The position numbers were made by a program, and so were the translations under genes. The notes below the pieces were generated by a model. It ran no database searches and was not told the origin of the DNA. It saw nothing but the letters and a program-made list of their open reading frames with translations. Positions 26,918-36,006 of a stretch of DNA of 64,000 bases are shown one piece after another. Location: assembly GCA_024742475.1 (NCBI GenBank), contig JANSYI010000036.1, positions 1-64,000 on the forward strand, read 5' to 3'. The stretch comes from a bacterium. Its GTDB lineage: Bacteria; Myxococcota_A; Polyangia; Nannocystales; Nannocystaceae. Every line of letters starts with the position of its first letter. The first letter of the stretch is position 1.

Positions 26918-27599
26918 CAGCCGAGGACTCGCCCAGCCGGTCCCATGCAGACGCGCCCGCACCGATCTCACGCCCTCCGACTCGCGTGGCTCGTGCCTGC
27001 AGTCCTGCTCACCTGCAGCGCCCCCAGGGCCGCCCGGGCGTGCTCCTGCACGAGACCGCCCCCCCCGCTGGCTGCCGCTGACGAGGCGGACGTGGTGTTC
27101 GAAGGCCGCGCCGAAGCCCCCACCACCGAGGGGATGCGGCTGCGCACGAACTTCGAGGTCTTGCGCACGTTCAAGGGCGACACGGGCACTCGTGTCGACG
27201 TGCTGACGATGAGCAGCTCCGCCGCGTGCGGGCGACGCTACGTGCCCGGCGAGACCTACCTCGTGTACGCCTTCGCGACCAAGGGCGCGCTGGCGGACAA
27301 CCTGTGCTCTCGCACCCGCCGCTCCTCGGAGGCGAGCACCGACTTCGCGATGCTCGGCGAAGGGCTCGACCCCGAGCCCACGCCCGAGCAGGGCGGTTCG
27401 GTCGCGAACGTCGAGCCGCCTCGGATCGCCCCCGAAATCCCGCCCGCGGTCGAGACGGGGCGCCGCGGCTGCTCGGCGTCGGTATCGGGGTTGGCTCACG
27501 ACGCGGGCGGTCTGTTGGGGGCCGTCGGGCTCCTCCTCGGCGTTGCCTCGCGGCGACGGCGCGCATACGGTGGCTGCAGTTCGCCTCCCAGGAGCCACG

Positions 27600-29237
<1,638 letters not shown>

Positions 29238-29256
29238 TCGCCCCCCCGCGGCGGCT

Positions 29257-30687
29257 CTACTCGACCGCCTGCGGGTTGAAGCCCTCGACGCGCTTGATGA
29301 TCCGCCCGGCGGGCAGCGGCTCGTCGGGGGTCACGTGGTTGATGCGGGCGAGCTCGACGACGGGGATCGACGACGGGTTGGCCTCGTTGAGCGCGGCCAA
29401 GGTGGTCTGGGCGCCGAGCGTGAGCAGCTCGATGCGGGTGGGCTGAACGTTGCGAAGCTTGGGGTCCTTCAGCGGCCGAAAGCTCGCGACGGTGGTGGCG
29501 ATGGCGTCGGCGTGGGAGGGCCAGACCTCGGCGGGCGCGGCTGCGATGATGGCGACCACCTGAGAGCCCGAGAGCACGAAGGCGACGAGCCCGGTGAGGC
29601 TGCCGTCGCCGCCGGAGATCGAGAACGCCGACGAGACGGCCGGCGCGCCCCCGATGTTGCCTTCCCACAGCTCCCCCCGGGCGACCTCGGTCTCGGCGAA
29701 GAACGCCTCGAGCGCGTCGGCGGGCGTGGACTCGGCGCTCGGGCCGAGCACGAACAGCGCGTTCTCGTCGGCGGCGAGGCCTACGAGGCCCGAGGTGTCG
29801 ACCTCGATGGTCCAGTCCTCGGGCATGTCGACGCGAAAGCCGGCCCGTGGCTGCACGTAGCGGTTGCGCAGCATGAAGCCGTTGCGAGCGTCGCGGCCAA
29901 AGACCACGCCGCCCAGCAGCGCCATCCACTGCGGGTCGGGGCCAGGCAGGCCGGAGCGACCGAGCGCCTTGGCGACGCGATCGCGGCGCAGCTCGGGCTC
30001 GGGGTGGGTGGAGAGCCACGCGGGGACGCGACTTTGGGAGTCGGCCACGTCGGAGAGGACCCCGAACACCTCGGGCACACCCGCGGTGTCGTATCCGGTA
30101 GCGCCGACGTAGCGCACGGCGAGGTCGTCGGCTTGGTACTCGTCGTCGCGGCTGTACTTGAGCAGGGCCAGGCCCGCGACGCCCGCGGCGAAGCCACCGA
30201 TGTGGCGCAGGCCGGGGTCGACGACCCGAAAGACGCCGACGCTGCGCCGCGCGACGTTGGTCTTGCGCAGCTTGACGGCGCCGTGCCGGGCGGTGACGTG
30301 GCCCGCCTCGTGGCCGAGCACGCCGGCGAGCTCGGCCTCGGAGTTGAGATGCGTGAGCAACCCGCGGGTGACGTAGACGAAGCCGCCGGGCAAGGCGAAG
30401 GCGTTGACGGTGGGATCGTCGAGCACCCGGAAGGTCCAGGGCAGCTGCGGTCGCTCGGAGCTCTCGGCGATCTTGGCTCCGACCTCCTCGACCTTGGCGA
30501 CCAGTGCGGGCGCCTCGGTGTAGGGGCGCATGGAGCCCATGATCTCCTGGTCGGACTTCCGCCCGAGCTCGACCTCCTCGTTCTCGCTGATCAGGAACGC
30601 CTGCACCCGCCCGGTCGCCGGGTTGATGGAGCACGCAGCGGCTCCACCAAGGACGGCGAGGAGGCTGAGACGAGGGGCCAGGCGCAT
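29257..30687 (-). CDS. M48-family zinc metalloprotease lipoprotein
   Basis: 476 residues; lipobox AAAC (Cys19). An M48 peptidase domain carries LGHEAGH (126-130) and the third ligand in DDEYQADD (near 186), preceded by FALPGGFVYVTRGLL, typical of the BepA/LoiP/YfgC group. The C-terminal half (about 270-476) is an extra domain with a beta-rich core. It likely handles outer-membrane or periplasmic protein quality control. The start is five bases after the dnaJ stop codon, linking both in one operon with a protein-folding theme. Confidence 0.9.
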   Translation of the reverse strand: MRLAPRLSLLAVLGGAAACSINPATGRVQAFLISENEEVELGRKSDQEIMGSMRPYTEAPALVAKVEEVGAKIAESSERPQLPWTFRVLDDPTVNAFALPGGFVYVTRGLLTHLNSEAELAGVLGHEAGHVTARHGAVKLRKTNVARRSVGVFRVVDPGLRHIGGFAAGVAGLALLKYSRDDEYQADDLAVRYVGATGYDTAGVPEVFGVLSDVADSQSRVPAWLSTHPEPELRRDRVAKALGRSGLPGPDPQWMALLGGVVFGRDARNGFMLRNRYVQPRAGFRVDMPEDWTIEVDTSGLVGLAADENALFVLGPSAESTPADALEAFFAETEVARGELWEGNIGGAPAVSSAFSISGGDGSLTGLVAFVLSGSQVVAIIAAAPAEVWPSHADAIATTVASFRPLKDPKLRNVQPTRIELLTLGAQTTLAALNEANPSSIPVVELARINHVTPDEPLPAGRIIKRVEGFNPQAVE

Positions 30688-30692
30688 GGCGT

Positions 30693-31805
30693 TCAGCCGC
30701 GACGGCGGCGCTTCTTGCCGAACCCGAAGAAGCCCGAGCTGCCCTTGGAGACGTCTTCGTCGCGCTCCTCGGCGATGCGCTGCAGCGCGACGAGGTGCTC
30801 TTCGCTGAGATCGTCGGGGACGCGGACCTCGACGTGCACGATGTGATCACCGCGGCCGCGCCCTCGACCGAGCACGGGCATGCCCTTGCCCTTGAGCTTG
30901 ATCGTGGCGCCGGGCTGGGTGCCGGGCTCGATCTCGATGTCGACCCTGCCCTCGAGGGTGTCTGCCTCGACGTCGCAACCGATGGCGGCTTGAAACATGG
31001 TGACGATGACGTTGCTGTGGATGTCGAACTCGTCGCGGATGAACCGAGGGTCTTCCGTGACGCGGACGATGACGTAGAGGTTGCCCGGAGGCCCGCCGCC
31101 TGCCCCGGGCAAGCCGCGCCCTTGGATGCGCAGGGTCTGGCCGTCGTCGATGCCGGCGGGCACGTTGATGGTGAGCGTGGACTCGCGCTCGACGGTGCCG
31201 GTGCCGCTGCAGTCGCCGCAGGGGTTGGAGATCACCTTGCCCTGGCCGCGACAGGCGGGGCAGGTGGTCTGCAGGGTGAAGAAGCCTTGGCGGTGGATGA
31301 CCTGGCCCTGGCCGTTGCACTGCGGGCAGGTCTGCGGCGAGGAGCCCGGCTCGGCCCCGGAACCATCGCACGAGTCACACGACTCGGGCCGGGAGATCGA
31401 CACGTCGTGCTCGCCGCCCTCGAAGGCGTCCGAGAGGCTGACCCGCAGCTCGACCTTCATGTCGCCGCCACGGCGAGCGCCGCCACGGCGCTGTCCGAAA
31501 CCGAACAGACCCCCGAAGAGGTCCTCGAAGTGGGACATGACCTCGTCGGTGCCCGAGAAGCCCGAGAAGCCCGCACGCGACGGACCCTCGTGGCCATAAC
31601 GGTCATACAGCTCGCGCTTTTCGCCGTCGTTGAGCACCTCGAAGGCCTCGGCGGCCTCCTTGAAGCGCTCCTCGGCCTCGGCATCGTCCGGATTGCGATC
31701 CGGGTGATACTTCATCGCGCACTTGCGGTAGGCCTTCTTGATGTCGCTGGCACCAGCGTCACGGCCAACACCCAGGACTTCGTAGTAATCTCGCTTCGCG
31801 GACAC
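30693..31805 (-). CDS. dnaJ: Molecular chaperone DnaJ
   Basis: 370 residues with all DnaJ parts. The J domain (about 5-70) contains HPD in KYHPDRNP. A Gly/Phe-rich segment (75-115) follows. The zinc domain has four CxxCxGxG-type repeats (CDSCDGSG, CPQCNGQG, CPACRGQG, CGDCSGTG), followed by the client-binding domains. The C-terminus is short and basic (KKRRRRG). It stimulates DnaK ATPase. dnaK and grpE are not beside it; an M48 protease gene follows instead. Confidence 0.95.
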   Translation of the reverse strand: MSAKRDYYEVLGVGRDAGASDIKKAYRKCAMKYHPDRNPDDAEAEERFKEAAEAFEVLNDGEKRELYDRYGHEGPSRAGFSGFSGTDEVMSHFEDLFGGLFGFGQRRGGARRGGDMKVELRVSLSDAFEGGEHDVSISRPESCDSCDGSGAEPGSSPQTCPQCNGQGQVIHRQGFFTLQTTCPACRGQGKVISNPCGDCSGTGTVERESTLTINVPAGIDDGQTLRIQGRGLPGAGGGPPGNLYVIVRVTEDPRFIRDEFDIHSNVIVTMFQAAIGCDVEADTLEGRVDIEIEPGTQPGATIKLKGKGMPVLGRGRGRGDHIVHVEVRVPDDLSEEHLVALQRIAEERDEDVSKGSSGFFGFGKKRRRRG

Positions 31806-31913
31806 CGCGCGCGGAAGCTAAGCATCGCCACCCCTGCTGTCAACGGGGAGGACCGCTTTGCTCCCCCCGGGCTGTGGTACGTTTTCGACCGCCCAAAGCC
31901 GGCCCAGACCCCC

Positions 31914-32642
31914 ATGTCCACCGCCTTCGTTCGCCCGTCCGCCTTTCGCACCCTGTTCCACGGCGCCCTCGTCGCGACCGCGCTGTCCACGGCAGCCTGC
32001 GCAGACGATCCCGGCCCGGGCAAACTCTTCGACGAAGACGGCGCTTGGGAGCTGCAGAGCTTCGCCCTCGAGGGATCGGGCCTCGAGCAGGTGGCCTCGG
32101 CGCGCGGCGGCGAGCTGCTGATGCGGTTCGACAACGAGAACCGCGTGGTGCAGACGGCGATGTGCGCGAACAACGAACGCGCAACGCCCTCCAACACCGA
32201 GTGCGAGGGCGTCAACGACTCGCAATGGTTCTGCCACTGCTTCGCCTACGACTTCGTGGAAGACGAGATGGCGTGGCTCGAGTTCGAAGCGGGCGCCACC
32301 GTGCCGGTGGTCAAGGTCGGCGACGCGGCCCAAGCGGACGCCGGCGGTGCTGACGAGTCCGGCGACACCGACACCGACACCGACGGCAGCGGCGAAGAGG
32401 GCGGCGACGAAGGTGGAGCCGACGCAGGCGGAGGCGACGAGGCCCCCGCCGATGGCATCCACATGCTCACCGTCGCGGAGATCTCCGGCGCCGCCGCGAC
32501 GATCGACTTCACCCCGCTGCCCGCCGAAGTGTTCGGCTCCAACGGCACCACGTCCAAGTACACGTTCGTCAAGAAGGCCGGCTCCGTCTACGACGTGGTC
32601 CTCGAGGACCCCGAGCGCCCGTCCTGCGAGCCCTGCATCTGA
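31914..32642 (+). CDS. Lipoprotein with acidic Gly/Asp-rich linker, function unknown
   Basis: 242 residues with lipobox TAAC (Cys29). A beta-rich first part includes several Cys (MCANN, NTECEG, WFCHCF). A low-complexity Gly/Asp/Glu/Ala linker spans about 145-180, and a short C-terminal beta part ends CEPCI. I do not recognise a family. It faces dnaJ across a 108-nt divergent space. A hairpin with TTT follows the stop. Confidence 0.75.
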   Translation: MSTAFVRPSAFRTLFHGALVATALSTAACADDPGPGKLFDEDGAWELQSFALEGSGLEQVASARGGELLMRFDNENRVVQTAMCANNERATPSNTECEGVNDSQWFCHCFAYDFVEDEMAWLEFEAGATVPVVKVGDAAQADAGGADESGDTDTDTDGSGEEGGDEGGADAGGGDEAPADGIHMLTVAEISGAAATIDFTPLPAEVFGSNGTTSKYTFVKKAGSVYDVVLEDPERPSCEPCI

Positions 32643-32668
32643 CCCCGGAGTGGAACCCTCGGGGTTTC
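32642..32668 (+). terminator. Possible terminator after the lipoprotein gene
   Basis: ACCCCG (32,642-32,647) pairs with CGGGGT (32,660-32,665) and is followed by TTTCAG. The first base overlaps the TGA stop. The U run is short, so strength is doubtful; its place between the lipoprotein gene and the tRNA makes sense. Confidence 0.4.
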
Positions 32669-32671
32669 AGC

Positions 32672-32701
32672 TGGACAGCACCGCGCACCGTCGGCTAGGT
32701 T
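32672..32701 (+). promoter_or_regulatory. Possible promoter of the selenocysteine tRNA gene
   Basis: TGGACA (32,672-32,677) and TAGGTT (32,696-32,701) with an 18-bp spacer. Transcription would start at about 32,708, right at the tRNA 5' end. The -35 matches five of six consensus bases; the -10 is weak. Confidence 0.4.
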
Positions 32702-32708
32702 CCGCCGC

Positions 32709-32803
32709 GGAAGCGCTTGACGTGCTGGTGCTGTCCGCGGACTTCAAATCCGTTGTGGGGCGCGAGGAGCGTCCCGGGCAGGTTCGATTCCTGTGCGCTT
32801 CCG
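32709..32803 (+). tRNA. selC: tRNA-Sec (anticodon TCA)
   Basis: A 95-nt tRNA gene. It has an 8-bp acceptor stem GGAAGCGC / GCGCTTCC and discriminator G. The anticodon loop CTTCAAA (anticodon TCA) sits in GGA-CTTCAAA-TCC. A long variable arm GGGGCGC-GAGGA-GCGTCCC has 7 bp, and the T arm reads GCAGG-TTCGATT-CCTGT. The long variable arm, 8-bp acceptor and UCA anticodon identify selenocysteine tRNA; the block around GTCCCGGGCAGGTTCGA is nearly as in E. coli selC. CCA is not encoded. It implies that the organism reads some UGA codons as selenocysteine; no selA, selB, selD or selenoprotein gene was recognised in the window. Confidence 0.95.
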
Positions 32804-32851
32804 TTACTTGAACGCTTCGCAGCCGCCCGCTGCCGAGCGGCCCGTCGGCGC

Positions 32852-33262
32852 CTACCAGCAGACGTCGTCGCGGCTCTCGCAGTCGCCGCCCCAGTCGCAG
32901 CAGATCCAGTCGTGGCCGCAGACGCTCGGCCCCTGTGCAAGGCACCATCCGTCACCGTCGGCGCAGTAGTCCCAGCCGCCTCCGATGTCTTGGCACTGGG
33001 GCGTAGCGCGCTGCGCTTGGGTCTGCGCCGTGAAGCCGTCGGTGGCCGCGGGCGTCTGCGACTGCTCCACCTCGTGCACCGCGTCGTGCAGCAGCGTCCC
33101 CGCATCGTCGTGCACCACCACCTCGACCGTGCCATCGTCCGTGAACGTCTGGACTTCGATGCCGTCCAGCGTTCGGTGAGTCGAGGGGGCCTCGGCGCCG
33201 TCACACGCGGCGGTGGTCAAGACGGAGAGGGTGAGGAGTGTTTGAACGATGGGTCGCATCAT
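32852..33262 (-). CDS. Small Cys-rich lipoprotein, function unknown
   Basis: 136 residues; lipobox TAAC (Cys20). The C-terminal 45 residues carry six or seven Cys (QCQDIGGGWDYCADG, WCLAQ, SVCGHDWICCDW, DCESR, DVCW) that could form disulphides or bind metal. The double ATG at 33,262/33,259 leaves the exact start open by one residue. Paired direct repeats lie upstream at 33,323-33,373. Not recognised. Confidence 0.7.
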   Translation of the reverse strand: MMRPIVQTLLTLSVLTTAACDGAEAPSTHRTLDGIEVQTFTDDGTVEVVVHDDAGTLLHDAVHEVEQSQTPAATDGFTAQTQAQRATPQCQDIGGGWDYCADGDGWCLAQGPSVCGHDWICCDWGGDCESRDDVCW

Positions 33263-33322
33263 GACCTACATCGTTCGGGCCCCCACCCAGGCCCGCAAGC
33301 CGTCGGTCGCACCAGCCCACGA

Positions 33323-33373
33323 TTTGCCCATCTCGGGAAGCGTCGTTGCTCGACTCGGGAAGCGTTTTGCCCA
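33323..33373. repeat. Paired direct repeats, possible operator
   Basis: CTCGGGAAGCGT occurs at 33,332-33,343 and 33,354-33,365 (22 bp apart, two helical turns). The pair is flanked by TTTGCCCA at 33,323-33,330 and 33,366-33,373. It lies 61-111 bp upstream of the Cys-rich lipoprotein start. Binding by a dimeric regulator is inference. Confidence 0.45.
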
Positions 33374-33439
33374 ACGCGGGCGACACCGCCGCCACGACCT
33401 CCAGCGGCGTCCGGCGATGCGTCCCTCCCGCGCCGCGCG

Positions 33440-34006
33440 CTACTCCGAGAGCCCGTCGTAGATCGCCTCGAACCCGGGCTCGATCGTCTTCCAGTCTTCA
33501 ACCGGACCTTGCACGACCAGGATCACCGTCTGGTCCTCTCGATCGCGCTGAAGCGTCTGCAGCCGGTTGGGCACCTTCTCGCCGAGCAGCCCGACCTCCA
33601 CCACGGCTTTGCGGCCCTGCCAGCTGTTGCCCAAGAGGTCACGGCTGTACGCCTCGTCGCTGCGGACCGAGAGCTCGAAGACCCCGCCCAGCTCCGTCTG
33701 CGCGGCGTCTTTCATGCCCTCGACGTACGTGTCGAACACCTCCTGCGGCGTCAGGCCCACCCCGGGCTCGAACACCTGAATCATCGCGAGCGCGTTGCCG
33801 CTGCTCTCGATGGTCAGCGAAGCGAACTCCACGCCGTCGAGGTCCTCGGTCTCTTTCTCGACCGTCCAGTTGCCCGGGTACTGCACGGTCAGGCCCGCCA
33901 CCGTCGTCGACTTCTTGTTCTCGAGATCGGGCTTGGGCTCGAAGAAGAACCCGCAACCGCCGATCGCGACGGAGACCAACACCAGGGACGGAAGACGTGC
34001 ACCCAC
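33440..34006 (-). CDS. Conserved-looking lipoprotein, function unknown
   Basis: 188 residues; lipobox GGC (Cys18) after a hydrophobic signal. The body looks like one alpha/beta domain, with VQYPGNWTVEKETED, a long helix near 88-105 and a C-terminal VPVEDW-like segment (QGPVEDWKTIEPGF). The pattern recalls PsbP/DUF1795-type beta-layer domains, but this is only an impression. It starts 17 nt after the upstream-lying oxidoreductase stop on the same strand, so both may be co-transcribed. Confidence 0.7.
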   Translation of the reverse strand: MGARLPSLVLVSVAIGGCGFFFEPKPDLENKKSTTVAGLTVQYPGNWTVEKETEDLDGVEFASLTIESSGNALAMIQVFEPGVGLTPQEVFDTYVEGMKDAAQTELGGVFELSVRSDEAYSRDLLGNSWQGRKAVVEVGLLGEKVPNRLQTLQRDREDQTVILVVQGPVEDWKTIEPGFEAIYDGLSE

Positions 34007-34023
34007 CGCGCAAGGGTATCAAC

Positions 34024-35010
34024 TCACGCCACCGCGCTGAGCGCCCCGGGGAAGTCGAGCACCACCGCGCCTTGCTTGTGGCGCGCTTCCACCAGCCGGT
34101 GCGCGTCGATCACCTCGGCCATCGGGAACCGGCGCCCGATCACGGGCCGCAGCTGCCCGGCCTCGACGCGCGCCCGCACGCGCTCCAGCCCCGCGAGATC
34201 GTCGAGCGCCACCCCGGAGATGACCCGCGGGCCGGAGCCGAAGCGCGTCGTCACGGCCTGCAGCAGCTCCCGGATGCCGCCCTCGATGAACACGTGGCGG
34301 CCCTTCGGGGAGAGCATCGGCTCGAACGCGCGAAAGCTCGACTTGCCCACCGTGTCGACCACCACGTCGAACGGGCCTGGCAGCGACGCGATGTCGACCG
34401 TCCTGTAGTCGACCGTGTGCGTCGCTCCCAGCGTGCGCACGAGCTCCGCGTTGGCCCCGCTGCACACCCCCGTGACCTCCGCCCCGAGCGCGCGAGCGAC
34501 CTGCACCAAGTACACCCCCACCCCACCGGACGCCCCGATCACCAGCACCCTCTCGCCTGCGCGAACCTTCGCGCGGTCCTCCAGGAACGACAGCGCCGTG
34601 ATCGCCCCGAAGGGCAGCGACACCGCCTCCGCATACGACAGGCCCCGGGGCATCGTCGTCACCACCGAGCCCTGCGGCACCGCAATGACCTCCGCGTTCG
34701 CGCCCGACGTCGTGCCGAACACGTCGTCCCCCACCGAGAAGCGCGTCACGTCCGCGCCCACCTCGACCACGCGGCCGGCGAACTCGCGGCCCGTCGTCCG
34801 CTGACGCGGCTTGGTGATGCCCATCAAGAGGCGACCCAGCAACGCCATGCCGCCGCCGAAATCCCCCGCGCGCATGCGCCACTCGGCCGTCGTCACCGAG
34901 GTGGCCATCACCTCGACGAGAATGTCCGTGCGACCCGCGCGGGGCACGGGACGGTCTTCGAACGCGAGGACGTCAGGGGAACCGTAGCGGTCTGCAACGA
35001 TGGCTTTCAT
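34024..35010 (-). CDS. NAD(P)-dependent alcohol dehydrogenase-like oxidoreductase (MDR family, zinc-free)
   Basis: 328 residues of the medium-chain dehydrogenase/reductase superfamily. It has a GroES-like N-terminal domain (GREFAGRVVEVGADV) and a Rossmann domain with VIGASGGVGVYLVQVARALG. The Cys/His zinc ligands of true alcohol dehydrogenases are missing, as in quinone oxidoreductases. ATG 35,010 is the first start before the divergent LysR gene; the 60-72-bp space holds an inverted repeat (35,064-35,084), suggesting LysR control. The substrate is unknown. Confidence 0.9.
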   Translation of the reverse strand: MKAIVADRYGSPDVLAFEDRPVPRAGRTDILVEVMATSVTTAEWRMRAGDFGGGMALLGRLLMGITKPRQRTTGREFAGRVVEVGADVTRFSVGDDVFGTTSGANAEVIAVPQGSVVTTMPRGLSYAEAVSLPFGAITALSFLEDRAKVRAGERVLVIGASGGVGVYLVQVARALGAEVTGVCSGANAELVRTLGATHTVDYRTVDIASLPGPFDVVVDTVGKSSFRAFEPMLSPKGRHVFIEGGIRELLQAVTTRFGSGPRVISGVALDDLAGLERVRARVEAGQLRPVIGRRFPMAEVIDAHRLVEARHKQGAVVLDFPGALSAVA

Positions 35011-35063
35011 CACGTCCTGAGCGTAGGCGCGCGCGGCCCAGGCCACATCGTCCAGATCCGTTG

Positions 35064-35084
35064 ATGCGGTATGCATGCACGCAT
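35064..35084. promoter_or_regulatory. Possible LysR-type operator between divergent genes
   Basis: ATGCG (35,064-35,068) and CGCAT (35,080-35,084) form an inverted repeat around an 11-nt centre containing ATGCAT. LysR regulators typically bind such dyads upstream of divergently transcribed target genes. It overlaps the annotated start of the LysR gene, so it would mainly allow autoregulation. Confidence 0.45.
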
Positions 35085-35982
35085 GGAATGGCGGACGGTG
35101 CGATTCGACTGGAACCGGGCGCGAGCGTTCCTCGTCACCGCCGAGGAGGGCTCCCTCTCCGCCGCGGCCAAGGCCCTGGGCATGTCGCAGCCCACCCTCG
35201 GGCGCCAGGTCGACGCCCTCGAGTCCGAGCTCGACGTCACTTTGTTCGAGCGCGTCGGCAGACGCCTCGTGCTGACCGACGCCGGCGCCGACCTCTTGCA
35301 GCACGCCCGCGCCATGGGAGAGGCCGCCAGCCGCGTGTCGATGGCCGCCTCCAGCCAGTCCGAGGCCGTCCACGGCGTCGTCACCGTCAGCGCGAGCGAG
35401 GCCTTTGCGGCCCACGTGCTGCCTCCCGTCCTCGCCACCTTGCGGGCCCGCGCGCCCGGCATCCAGGTCGACGTCGTCGCGACCGGCGAGCGCAGCGACC
35501 TTCTGCGTCGCGAGGCCGACATCGCCGTGCGCAACGTCCGTCCCGACCACCCCGACCTGCTCGCGCGCAAGCTGTGCGACATGGACGGATCGCTCTACGC
35601 CGCCTCGAGCTACCTCGACCGCATCGGCCGGCCCATGACCCTCGAGCGCCTGCACGCGTGCGACTTCATCGCGTGGAACCGCGACGCTCCCCTGCGTGAG
35701 CGATTGGAGGAGATCGGACTGAAGCTCACCGAGGCGAGCTTTCCATTCGTCTGCGACAACCACCTCGTGCAGTGGGCCATGGTCAAGCAGGGCCTGGGCG
35801 TCGGCATTCAGGCCTCGGTGATCGCCGACGCCGAGCCAGGCATCGAGCGGGCCGTCGCCGACCTCCCGCCCATCCCCTTCCCCGTCTGGCTCGTCTCGCA
35901 CCGCGAGCTGCACACCTCACGGCGCGTTCGCACCGTGTTCGACATGCTGGCCGAGGCGCTCGAGCCCTCAGCGTCGCGCTGA
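35083..35982 (+). CDS. LysR-family transcriptional regulator
   Basis: 299 residues from ATG 35,083; ATG 35,071 and GTG 35,098 are alternatives. An N-terminal winged helix-turn-helix (ARAFLVTAEEGSLSAAAKAL, then SQPTLGRQVDALE) is followed by an effector-binding domain of the LysR type (about 90-295). It is divergent from the oxidoreductase at 34,024-35,010, the usual arrangement for a LysR regulator and its target. The effector is unknown. Confidence 0.93.
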   Translation: MEWRTVRFDWNRARAFLVTAEEGSLSAAAKALGMSQPTLGRQVDALESELDVTLFERVGRRLVLTDAGADLLQHARAMGEAASRVSMAASSQSEAVHGVVTVSASEAFAAHVLPPVLATLRARAPGIQVDVVATGERSDLLRREADIAVRNVRPDHPDLLARKLCDMDGSLYAASSYLDRIGRPMTLERLHACDFIAWNRDAPLRERLEEIGLKLTEASFPFVCDNHLVQWAMVKQGLGVGIQASVIADAEPGIERAVADLPPIPFPVWLVSHRELHTSRRVRTVFDMLAEALEPSASR

Positions 35983-36006
35983 ACTCGCCGCCGTCGAGCG
36001 CGACGC

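Noticed and set aside
33263..33439. A small gene in the space with direct repeats
   Set aside because: Only short frames without RBS; the repeats fit a regulatory site better.
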